A stretch of DNA of 64,000 nt from Arthrobacter psychrochitiniphilus (GTDB lineage: Bacteria; Actinomycetota; Actinomycetes; Actinomycetales; Micrococcaceae), in NCBI RefSeq assembly GCF_003185915.1, contig NZ_QHLZ01000001.1:1-64000 (forward strand), given 5' to 3'. Of the stretch, positions 50,330 through 58,110 are shown piece after piece. Each line of letters opens with the position of its first letter. The stretch's first letter is position 1. Made by a program: the position numbers and the translations under genes. The notes below the pieces were generated by a model, which worked only from the letters and a program-made list of their open reading frames with translations, was not told the origin of the DNA and searched no databases.

Positions 50330-51909
50330 GCTGTCCGGACCGGCAGCGACGGCATGCCCAAGCTCACCTTGGGCCGCACGCCCTTCACCGATGAGGAAGC
50401 CGAGCCGCCAGCCGTGGGCACGCCACAGGACTCGGCCTGAGCCAGATCCCAAGCGTCACCGGCGCGCGAACGGCGTAGATGATAATCCGTTGCAGTGGCG
50501 GGATCAGCTACCAAGTGGAAGGCTGCGGCCCCGGTAATGGTGACCGTCACGAGGTCACCGGGCCGTGGAGCGGTGGCACCTTCCGGCACACTGAAGTGAA
50601 CCAGCCGTTGGTCTTGGGCGCGTCCTGAGAGGCGATTAGTCTCGGCGGCTTTACGTCCCGATGCTGCGGTCACCATGACCTCAACCTTGCGCCCCACCTG
50701 CTTGGCATTTTCCTCGGCAGCAATCCGGTCCTGGAGGGCGGTCAGACGCAAGAATCGCTCCTGAACCACTTCCTTGGACAGCTGATCAGGTAGGTCCGCG
50801 GCCGGGGTGCCGGGACGCTTGGAGTATTGGTAGGTGAAGGCGGTGGCAAAGCGTGACTTCTCAACGACGTCGAGGGTTGCTTGGAAGTCCTCCTCGGTCT
50901 CACCGGGGAAGCCGACGATGATATCCGTGGAGAATGATGCGTTCGGGATTTGCTGGCGCACCTTATCCAGGATGCCCAAGAACCTGGCCGAACGGTAGGA
51001 GCGGCGCATGTCCTTGAGGACTTTGTCCGATCCGGACTGCAACGGCATATGCAACTGCGGCATGACGTTGGGGGTGGCGGCCATGGCGTCGATGACGTCG
51101 TCGGTGAACGCGGCCGGGTGCGGACTGGTGAAGCGCAGGCGTTCCAAGCCCTTGATCTCGCCGCAAGCACGCAGCAGTTTGCCGAAGGCCAGGCGGTCAC
51201 CGAATTCCACGCCGTAGGAGTTTACGTTTTGGCCCAGCAGCGTAATTTCGATGACACCGTCGTCCACCAGCGCCTGAATTTCAGCCAAAATTTCACCGGG
51301 GCGACGGTCACGTTCCTTACCGCGCAGGGAGGGCACAATACAGAAAGTGCAGGTGTTATTGCAGCCTACCGAGATGGAGACCCAGCCGGAGTAGACCGAA
51401 TCGCGCTTGGTGGGCAGGCTGGAAGGGAAGACTTCCAAGGATTCCAGGATTTCCATCTCGGCGTCCGCATTGTGCCTGGCCCGCTCAAGCAAGACCGGCA
51501 AGGCACCAACATTGTGAGTGCCGAAAACCACGTCAACCCAAGGTGCCCGCTTTTGAATGGTTTCGCGGTCCTTTTGCGCCAAGCAGCCGCCCACAGCAAT
51601 CTGCATGCCAGGGTTGGATTCTTTGATGTGGGCTAACATGCCCAAGTTGCCGTAGAGCTTGTTGTCGGCGTTCTCACGCACGGCGCAGGTGTTAAAAACC
51701 ACCACATCGGGCACAGGCTCCCCGTTGCTGTCCACCACACGTGCGGGGCCGGCTTCCTCAAGCGCCACCATCCCAGCAGTCTCTAAAAGTCCGGCCATGC
51801 GCTCGGAGTCATGGACGTTCATTTGGCAGCCATAGGTTCGCACCTGGTAGGTGCGGGGGTGCTTAGCTGGGCTGGCGGACGAATCAACGCTCTCTAGGAT
51901 CAGGCTCAC
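50326..51909 (-). CDS. miaB: tRNA-2-methylthio-N6-dimethylallyladenosine synthase
   Basis: 527 residues. N-terminal UPF0004 domain ([24 protein letters not shown] and GGCLAQK give three Cys for the first cluster), radical-[11 protein letters not shown] (about 184-191), and a C-terminal TRAM domain (about 395-465). Methylthiolates i6A37 made by MiaA. The last 55 residues after the TRAM domain are an unusual polar tail. Start ATG at 51909. Complete and active by motif. Confidence 0.96.
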   Translation of the reverse strand: MSLILESVDSSASPAKHPRTYQVRTYGCQMNVHDSERMAGLLETAGMVALEEAGPARVVDSNGEPVPDVVVFNTCAVRENADNKLYGNLGMLAHIKESNPGMQIAVGGCLAQKDRETIQKRAPWVDVVFGTHNVGALPVLLERARHNADAEMEILESLEVFPSSLPTKRDSVYSGWVSISVGCNNTCTFCIVPSLRGKERDRRPGEILAEIQALVDDGVIEITLLGQNVNSYGVEFGDRLAFGKLLRACGEIKGLERLRFTSPHPAAFTDDVIDAMAATPNVMPQLHMPLQSGSDKVLKDMRRSYRSARFLGILDKVRQQIPNASFSTDIIVGFPGETEEDFQATLDVVEKSRFATAFTYQYSKRPGTPAADLPDQLSKEVVQERFLRLTALQDRIAAEENAKQVGRKVEVMVTAASGRKAAETNRLSGRAQDQRLVHFSVPEGATAPRPGDLVTVTITGAAAFHLVADPATATDYHLRRSRAGDAWDLAQAESCGVPTAGGSASSSVKGVRPKVSLGMPSLPVRTA

Positions 51910-51972
51910 CCACCAAGCTTAAGTCCAACGGCCATAGAAGAGCTAAACCGGCGGAACCCGGCACGTGCTCGG

Positions 51973-53340
51973 TTAGTACCAGCCGACGCTTTGGGAATGG
52001 TTCCAGGCCCCGCACGGTGAGCCGTAGCGATTTTTAATGTAGCCCAAGCCCCATTCAATCTGGGTACGGTAATTGCTGAGCCAGTCCGATCCTGCCGCAG
52101 CATATTTTCCTGGCGGCAACGCTTGAGCAATTCCATACGCCCCGCTGTAGGGGTTGGTGGCGTTGGTGCGCCAATTGGATTCGCGTTCCCATAACAGGTT
52201 CAGGCAGTTGAATTCGCTCTGCGCCCACCCAAAACCGCCCATACGGGAGGAAGCATAGGCTTTGGCACCGGCAGGGTCATTGACAGCACCGCCCGGAATA
52301 TTGGGCAGCAGCACCTCAACGGGAATATAGCCACCTCCTGGCACAGGCTTGGCAGGGACGGGGTTAGGTACAGGGTTGGCGGGCACGGGCTTGGGGGCAG
52401 GCTTGGCGGGTCCAGGTGCGGGATTGGCGGGTGGCACCACGGGATTGGGCACAACTTGAGGACGTGAGGGCTTGTGCGGGTGCCGTGCCGCCTCACGTTC
52501 GGCTTCTGCCCGCCGCAGGGCTTCAGCGGTCTCGGCAGCTTGGCGCTTGGCTTCTTGGGCCTGATAGTACGCAGCTTGGGCTTCCTGCCCTTGCCGGTAT
52601 TGGGCTTCTTTGGCGACCGTGGTGTTATTCAAGGAAGCCAACTGGGCCGTGAGTGTGGCGCTTTGCTCTTCTTTGGCATTGAGTTGTGTAACCACGGCGG
52701 AGTGTGCGGCCACGGCGGCGTCACTGGCAGCCCGGGCCTCAGTGGTTAAAAGAGCTTGTACTTCCTGCGCGGCCTTACGAGTCTTCTCCAGCGCCGTTGC
52801 TGCAGCTTGTGACTCTAAGGCCTTGGTTTGCTTCCGAGCTGCCTTCTCCCCCACCTGCTGCATTAATTCAACGCCGTTTAGGCTCTCCGGCGATTCCAGC
52901 GCTGCCACGCTGGCAAAGAGTCCCAAGCCGGTGCCACCGTTTTTGTAGCTTTGCACGGCAACAGCCACCGCGTCCTTCTTGTATTTAGCGGCGTCCACGG
53001 AAGCACGGTTAGCCTGAGCGTTGAGAACATCAACCTCGGCAACAGCGGCATTTAGTTTGCGTTGGGTCAGGGCCAACGTGGCACCAGCACCAACGGCGGA
53101 TTCACTGAGGCTTGTTGCCTCATTTTCCAACGAGTCCAGCAACCCTCCGATCTTGGACACCTCGGCCGCGGTGGCGGCCTCGTTGCCCTTGGCAGCTTGC
53201 ACATCCTCCCAGCTGGGGAAGCCCGACGGCGGCCCCTCTTGTCCCAGCGCAGGTCCGGCTGTGACGCCGGTGACGAGCAATAGCCCTCCCGTCAAAGCAA
53301 CGGCAAGGATTTGGCGCAGGGTTGGATTGTGATTACGCAT
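51973..53340 (-). CDS. Secreted coiled-coil protein with transglycosylase-like C-terminus
   Basis: 455 residues from the ATG at 53340. Signal peptide with hydrophobic core about 12-33. Residues 55-280 are Ala-, Glu- and Lys-rich coiled coil of the type seen in cell-wall hydrolase N-termini, followed by a Pro-rich linker (about 290-345, repeated PVPANPVPNP). The last 80 residues (NCLNLLWERESNWRTNA, YGIAQALP, WNHSQSVGWY) match the lytic-transglycosylase-like domain, with the Glu of ERES as likely acid. Role: envelope peptidoglycan remodelling. It sits just downstream of recX. Confidence 0.82.
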   Translation of the reverse strand: MRNHNPTLRQILAVALTGGLLLVTGVTAGPALGQEGPPSGFPSWEDVQAAKGNEAATAAEVSKIGGLLDSLENEATSLSESAVGAGATLALTQRKLNAAVAEVDVLNAQANRASVDAAKYKKDAVAVAVQSYKNGGTGLGLFASVAALESPESLNGVELMQQVGEKAARKQTKALESQAAATALEKTRKAAQEVQALLTTEARAASDAAVAAHSAVVTQLNAKEEQSATLTAQLASLNNTTVAKEAQYRQGQEAQAAYYQAQEAKRQAAETAEALRRAEAEREAARHPHKPSRPQVVPNPVVPPANPAPGPAKPAPKPVPANPVPNPVPAKPVPGGGYIPVEVLLPNIPGGAVNDPAGAKAYASSRMGGFGWAQSEFNCLNLLWERESNWRTNATNPYSGAYGIAQALPPGKYAAAGSDWLSNYRTQIEWGLGYIKNRYGSPCGAWNHSQSVGWY

Positions 53341-53395
53341 ATGCCGCCAGCATAGCGGGTACCGGCTCAACTATGAATGCAAGCGCAGCTTTGAG

Positions 53396-53923
53396 TCAGC
53401 CCTCCGTGAGGCTTTCGTCAATGACTTCAGCCACAATTTGATAGGCCAGGGAAGGGTTAAATCCTTTTCTGGCAAGCATGGCCACCCATCGCCTTGTGTA
53501 TTTATCACGCTCAGCCCGATCCTCCAGATTGTTGGACGGGCGGAGCTTCTTGCGCACCAGTTCGCGCGCCTGGTCACGTTCTGTGGCATCGTCAATTTGT
53601 TCAAGAGCGGTCTCGGCAAGATGCTCATCGATGCCCTTCTCGGCCAGTTCTCGGCGCAACGCACCCCGTGCCAGCGATTTATACAGGGACCGGGTGCGCA
53701 CCCATTCCTGGGCAAACTCTCCATCATCAATGAGCTTGACGGCTTCGAAGCGGTCAAGCACAGCATCCGCTACATCTTGGGGAATGTCGCGTTCGGCCAG
53801 CTTTTGACTGAGCTGGAAACGGCTTTTGGGCGAGTGCGTGAGTTGGCGCAGCACAATGGATCTGGCAGCCGACGCCGGGTTGGCGTCAGCTACCAGTTCT
53901 GGCCCGCGACGTGCGGTGTTCAT
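53396..53923 (-). CDS. recX: RecA regulator RecX
   Basis: 175 residues, three tandem three-helix repeats; AARSIVLRQLTHSPKSRFQL (about 19-38), ERDIPQDVADAVLDRFEAVKLIDDGEFAQEWVR and a C-terminal ARKGFNPSLAYQIVAEV match RecX. It binds RecA filaments and limits their growth. Eight bases after recA stop. The first 15 residues are a polar extension. Confidence 0.93.
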   Translation of the reverse strand: MNTARRGPELVADANPASAARSIVLRQLTHSPKSRFQLSQKLAERDIPQDVADAVLDRFEAVKLIDDGEFAQEWVRTRSLYKSLARGALRRELAEKGIDEHLAETALEQIDDATERDQARELVRKKLRPSNNLEDRAERDKYTRRWVAMLARKGFNPSLAYQIVAEVIDESLTEG

Positions 53924-53931
53924 GGGTGAGC

Positions 53932-54984
53932 CTAGAAGCCGTCCACTGCCTTGAGCTTGGGCGCAGCCTCAACCTCGGTTTCCGCAGTAACACCCACTCC
54001 CAGCTTGGCCTTGATCAACCGCTCCAGCTCATCGGCAAGCTCGGGGTTGTCTTTGAGGAACCGACGGGAGTTCTCCATGCCCTGTCCCAGCTGATCGCCG
54101 TCATAGGTGTACCAGGAACCCGACTTGCGGATGATGCCGTGCTCAACACCCATGTCAATGATGCCGCCTTCACGTGAAATACCGACACCATAGATGATGT
54201 CAAATTCGGCGATCTTGAAGGGCGGTGCCATCTTGTTCTTCACCACTTTTGCCTTGGTGCGGTTACCGACGGCGTCCGCGCCTTCCTTCAAAGTTTGGAT
54301 GCGGCGAACATCGATGCGGATGGAGGCGTAGAATTTCAGCGCCTTACCACCGGTAGTGGTCTCAGGGCTGCCGAAGAAGACACCGATCTTTTCACGCAAC
54401 TGGTTGATGAAAATGGCTGTGGTCTTGGTCTGGCTCAGGCGACCTGTGATCTTACGCAGGGCCTGGCTCATCAAACGGGCCTGCAGGCCCACGTGACTAT
54501 CTCCCATATCGCCTTCAATTTCGGCGCGGGGTACCAACGCGGCAACGGAGTCAATGACAATGACGTCCAAGGAACCAGAACCAATCAACATGTCCATGAT
54601 CTCCAGCGCCTGCTCACCGGTATCCGGCTGAGAGACAAGCAAAGCATCAGTGTCCACACCTAGCTTGGCGGCATAATCAGGATCAAGGGCGTGCTCGGCG
54701 TCAATGAACGCTGCAAGGCCGCCAAGTTTCTGTGCGCTGGCAACAGCATGCAGTGCCAGGGTGGTCTTACCGGAAGATTCCGGACCATAAATCTCGACGA
54801 CTCGTCCGCGGGGCAGCCCGCCTATACCCAGGGCCACATCCAAGGCAATGGACCCGGTGGGGATCACTTCAATGGGTGCACGGACATCATCACCCAAGCG
54901 CATGACAGAACCCTTGCCAAATTGCTTATCAATTTGGGCCAATGCTGCTGCCAGCGCTTTGTCACGGTCTGCGGGAGCGGCCAT
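53932..54984 (-). CDS. recA: Recombinase RecA
   Basis: 350 residues without an intein. Walker [10 protein letters not shown] (67-75), the [20 protein letters not shown] segment with the Walker B Asp (about 141-160), and the loops [21 protein letters not shown] (L2 region, about 176-196) are intact; the C-terminal tail has the Ala/Glu pattern common in actinobacteria. It drives recombination and LexA cleavage. Preceded by GAGGTG; promoter with an SOS-like box lies upstream at 55278. Confidence 0.98.
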   Translation of the reverse strand: MAAPADRDKALAAALAQIDKQFGKGSVMRLGDDVRAPIEVIPTGSIALDVALGIGGLPRGRVVEIYGPESSGKTTLALHAVASAQKLGGLAAFIDAEHALDPDYAAKLGVDTDALLVSQPDTGEQALEIMDMLIGSGSLDVIVIDSVAALVPRAEIEGDMGDSHVGLQARLMSQALRKITGRLSQTKTTAIFINQLREKIGVFFGSPETTTGGKALKFYASIRIDVRRIQTLKEGADAVGNRTKAKVVKNKMAPPFKIAEFDIIYGVGISREGGIIDMGVEHGIIRKSGSWYTYDGDQLGQGMENSRRFLKDNPELADELERLIKAKLGVGVTAETEVEAAPKLKAVDGF

Positions 54985-55355
54985 GATTCACCTCGGTCTT
55001 TCCTTTGCGCCGTTTCCGGCCCCCTGGACCGCGCTGTGAGCGAGGTCCACGGTCAGTGGTTGATGCGGTCAGTGCCTGGCGAACTGCTGGACACTTGTAC
55101 TTCTCTGCCGGTTTCCCGGCCTCCTGTGAAGGTTGCGGAGCTAGCGAATCTGCTCCACACCTAAAACGCTAGTTCAAGGCACTGACATTGTCTGCCGTCA
55201 TGGTGCACCAGAGTCAAAATTGTGGAGAACTTAATTTGCTTCCTCCACGGGCCATTACTCATTTAGTATACGGCTGTTCGAATAGATATTCGATGTTTTT
55301 GGCGTGTCGTTGAACTTGGGTAACTCAATGCGGCATCTTTTCCGGGCCGCAACAG
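54985..55355 (-). promoter_or_regulatory. 371-base recA leader region with LexA-like box
   Basis: TCGAATAGATATTCGA (55278-55293) is a perfect-arm palindrome resembling the TCGAAC-N4-GTTCGA box, with ATTC/GAAT in place of GTTC/GAAC. It lies 294 bases before the recA ATG, so the 5' leader is long unless a second promoter exists. Short inverted repeats (GGACC/GGTCC, and CCGG/CCGG near 55100) occur in it. No gene seen. Confidence 0.55.
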
Positions 55356-55577
55356 CTAATCTTTGGGTGCAATGTCCCGACCGAGCCACCGTGAGCGCGG
55401 AACATCCTGGACCTTGCAGACCTCCTGCCAGATGTCCTTGGGATCATACCCGGCACGCAACGCGGCGCTTGCGGTGTTTCCACCCACACCAGCCAAGACC
55501 AGATCCTGGGCAAGCACCCTGGAATAGGAGGGGCTGAATTCATCATCCATCAATCGCCAAAATTCACTAACTCTCAC
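55356..55577 (-). CDS. DUF3046-domain protein
   Basis: 73 residues from a GTG at 55577, preceded by GGGGGC. The family opening MRVSEFWRLMDDEF and VCKVQDVPRSRWLG near the end are conserved. All-alpha, unknown function. Always next to recA in actinobacteria, as here. Confidence 0.9.
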   Translation of the reverse strand: MRVSEFWRLMDDEFSPSYSRVLAQDLVLAGVGGNTASAALRAGYDPKDIWQEVCKVQDVPRSRWLGRDIAPKD

Positions 55578-55648
55578 GCCCCCTATTCTCGCATGTCCTT
55601 ATCAGCTGAAGGACCGCTATTTGCCACAGGCTCACTTAGACTTGAGCT

Positions 55649-56122
55649 ATGACAAGTCCTGCCGAGCACGGCATTGAGGTAAGCGACGAAAAGCTCGCTG
55701 CCGTTGAGCTCCTTGACGCCCAGCTGAGCCTGCTCTGGCGCAGGGCCAGGGCCATCAACCACCAGCTCACCCGTAGCGTGCATCCAGATCTGGAGCCCGC
55801 GGCCTACGGCCTGCTCTCCGTACTGCATCATCAAGGCGGCATGCGACTAACGGAGCTCGCCAAACGCATTGGAGTGGGCAAACCCTCCGTCAGCCGCCAG
55901 ATTGCTTTTCTTGTCTCGATTGGGCTTGTGGCCAAGGAATCCGATCCCCTGGATGGCCGCGCGCAACTCATCGAGTTGACTCCGGCCGGGCTGGAGAAGA
56001 TGCGTTCGGTGCATGCCGGCCGGCAACGCGCATTTCATGAGCAGCTTGCCGGGTGGGACGAACGCGAACTTGCCGATCTAGCCCGGCTAGTGGCTAAACT
56101 CAATGCCGAATACGGCCGTTGA
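55649..56122 (+). CDS. MarR-family transcriptional regulator
   Basis: 157 residues. Winged helix with RLTELAKRIGVGKPSVSRQI (about 66-85) and the wing DPLDGRAQLIELT (about 97-109), in a dimerisation frame of flanking helices. Ligand and targets unknown. Divergent from DUF3046 and convergent with clgR, so a single-gene unit. Confidence 0.88.
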   Translation: MTSPAEHGIEVSDEKLAAVELLDAQLSLLWRRARAINHQLTRSVHPDLEPAAYGLLSVLHHQGGMRLTELAKRIGVGKPSVSRQIAFLVSIGLVAKESDPLDGRAQLIELTPAGLEKMRSVHAGRQRAFHEQLAGWDERELADLARLVAKLNAEYGR

Positions 56123-56240
56123 GCTGCTACTAAACACCCGCTGAGCACAGACACATCCGCAAGGGCGAGCCCAGCCACAGCGCCCAGACTTCTAAAAACT
56201 GTTCTCAAAGAGCCGCTTAGGGGAACTGCAGCTGAGGAAC

Positions 56241-56278
56241 AAGAAACCGGCCTTACCTTTTGGTAAGACCGGTTTCTT
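56241..56278. terminator. Bidirectional terminator between marR and clgR
   Basis: AAGAAACCGG then CTTACC pairs with GGTAAG then CCGGTTTCTT around a TTTT loop; one mismatch in a 17-base stem. Confidence 0.88.
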
Positions 56279-56307
56279 GCACGCCTGCCCACTGTGGACA
56301 ACAAGCG

Positions 56308-56655
56308 CTAAAAGGCGCCGGACATCAAGCCCTTATTGAGCTCGTCTGAGAGTTCCTCGTTCAAGTCGCGTCCATAGCGTGCAGCAAATTCCTGGGGAAC
56401 AGTGTCAGGGACGGCCACGCCTTCGGCAATGGCCAAACGGTCACTCACTTCACGCAGCATGAGCGACAAAGGGACCTCAAGGGCTGAGCAAATGGAGGAA
56501 AGCAGTTCAGAAGATGCTTCCTTCTGTCCGCGCTCCACTTCGCTGAGGTAGCCCAGAGAAACACGTGCGTTGTGTGAGACTTCGCGGAGCGTGCGGCCTT
56601 GACGTTGACGTACATCACGAAGAACATCGCCAATTTCGTGGCGTAATACCACCAT
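56308..56655 (-). CDS. clgR: Transcriptional regulator ClgR (XRE family)
   Basis: 115 residues from the ATG at 56655, seven bases after AAGGAG; an in-frame upstream start adds 31 residues of doubtful sequence. The HTH (about 5-70) reads [20 protein letters not shown] then [20 protein letters not shown], which is the ClgR pattern. ClgR activates clp protease and stress genes in actinobacteria and is itself regulated by proteolysis, usually through C-terminal residues. The C-terminus here ends SGAF. Position between cinA and DUF3046-recA is the conserved one. Confidence 0.9.
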   Translation of the reverse strand: MVVLRHEIGDVLRDVRQRQGRTLREVSHNARVSLGYLSEVERGQKEASSELLSSICSALEVPLSLMLREVSDRLAIAEGVAVPDTVPQEFAARYGRDLNEELSDELNKGLMSGAF

Positions 56656-56801
56656 TTTGCGCTCCTTCTGCTGATGTGGTTTTGCGTCCGCCAAACCCAC
56701 ATCCCGCCAGCGCACGACGCCGTTTACGGATACGGGTTGTTTCACCATCGGTATCGCCTAACTCCTAGATCAATCACTACAATTTAAGGGTGCGGTCCCC
56801 A

Positions 56802-56815
56802 GTGAAAGCTTTCAC
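56802..56815. promoter_or_regulatory. Perfect palindrome upstream of clgR
   Basis: GTGAAAGCTTTCAC, 14 bases, 147 bases before the clgR ATG within the 240-base gap to cinA. Possible operator for ClgR or another regulator; no U-tract, so not a terminator. Confidence 0.45.
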
Positions 56816-56895
56816 CGTGAGCCGCTTTGTCGCCTTGGTGTTCCCATCCTAGAGGGAAGGAGAGCATTTGGGCTTCATCATGACTAACTATCTGG

Positions 56896-57408
56896 TCACA
56901 AGTTTTGTTCCCGAGACTCTTCAATGCTCTCAAGGAGCATCATGAGGGCGGCCTCGGTGGCCTGGTTCCTGATGGACTCACGGTCTCCAACAAAGTGAAA
57001 TTCACGTGCCCGGGCCACTCCGTCAAGCGCCACCCCAACGAAGACCTGCCCCACTGGCTTGCCCTGGTGAGGTTCCGGTCCGGCCACACCCGTAGTGGAA
57101 ATGCCCACCCGCGCCCCCACAGCGGCGCAAGCACCTAAGGCCATCTCTGACGCTACGTGGGGGTCAACGGCCCCATTGCGGGTAAGAAGCACAGGGGAAA
57201 CCCCCAGCAGCTTCTCCTTGACCTTGTTTTGATAGGCGATGACCCCGCCCTGCAGCACGGCGGATGCGCCCGGAACTTGAGCCAGAACCGCCGCCACCAT
57301 GCCTGCGGTCAAGGACTCGGCCGTGCCCACCGTCAATTTCTTTGCCACAGCCCTGGTCACCAGCAGGGCAAGATCTACGCGGCCAAAGTGAAGAGCCTGC
57401 TCCGTCAC
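56896..57408 (-). CDS. CinA-family protein (nicotinamide mononucleotide deamidase-like)
   Basis: 170 residues from a GTG at 57408. It corresponds to the C-terminal domain of CinA alone: TAESLTAGMVAAVLA (about 29-43), VIAYQNKVK, and GISTTGVAGPEPHQGKPVG (about 102-120) are the deamidase motifs. It hydrolyses NMN to nicotinic-acid mononucleotide. Eight bases after the pgsA stop. Confidence 0.92.
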   Translation of the reverse strand: MTEQALHFGRVDLALLVTRAVAKKLTVGTAESLTAGMVAAVLAQVPGASAVLQGGVIAYQNKVKEKLLGVSPVLLTRNGAVDPHVASEMALGACAAVGARVGISTTGVAGPEPHQGKPVGQVFVGVALDGVARAREFHFVGDRESIRNQATEAALMMLLESIEESREQNL

Positions 57409-57416
57409 AGAGCGCC

Positions 57417-58034
57417 TTAGCCTTGTGCCGTGTTGCTTGTTTTTCCGTTGCCGCCGCGGCCAGAGCGGACCAGCTGCCCGGCCTTAATCAGGTAGTCCGC
57501 GCCAGTGACCAAGGTGACAGCCAATGCTGCCAGCATCACCACCAGTGCCAGAATTCCCAACCAGTCATTGGCCGGGGTGAGCGGCAATAGGAAGACGAAG
57601 ATGGCCACTGTCTGCATGACTGTCTTGAGTTTGCCACCCTTGGAGGCCGCCATGACGCCGTAACGAATCACCACGAAACGTAACAAGGTGATGCCTACTT
57701 CACGCACCAGCATCAAAATGGTCACCCACCACCACAGCTCGCACGTGGCGGAAAGCATGATCAGCGCTGAGCCAATCAGCAATTTATCCGCAATGGGATC
57801 CGCGATCTTACCGAAGCTGGTGATGAGCCCGCGCGCCCGGGCAATGTCGCCGTCGAGCTTGTCAGTGTAAATGGCCACCACAAACAGCACCACCGCCAAC
57901 CAGCGCAGGGGCCCGTATGCACCACCATCGGCCACGAAGGCCCAGATAAAGAAGGGCACCATCACAATGCGCAAAAGCGTCAAGGCATTGGGAAGATTCC
58001 AGTTCGAAGGGCGCGGCGCCACCGTTTCACTCAC
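57417..58034 (-). CDS. pgsA: CDP-alcohol phosphatidyltransferase (PgsA)
   Basis: 205 residues with about four to six membrane helices. The signature DGx2ARx8Gx3Dx3D is complete (YTDKLDGDIARARGLITSFG followed by KIADPIADK, about 56-84). Probably makes phosphatidylglycerol phosphate from CDP-diacylglycerol and glycerol phosphate. Ends at cinA; follows ftsK by 76 bases. Confidence 0.94.
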   Translation of the reverse strand: MSETVAPRPSNWNLPNALTLLRIVMVPFFIWAFVADGGAYGPLRWLAVVLFVVAIYTDKLDGDIARARGLITSFGKIADPIADKLLIGSALIMLSATCELWWWVTILMLVREVGITLLRFVVIRYGVMAASKGGKLKTVMQTVAIFVFLLPLTPANDWLGILALVVMLAALAVTLVTGADYLIKAGQLVRSGRGGNGKTSNTAQG

Positions 58035-58110
58035 GCTATAAGGCTATCGGCAAACTGGGAACTGGCTGCATCCGTCCCCGCGAAACTTGCATCCGTCTTT
58101 GCAGCGCCTG

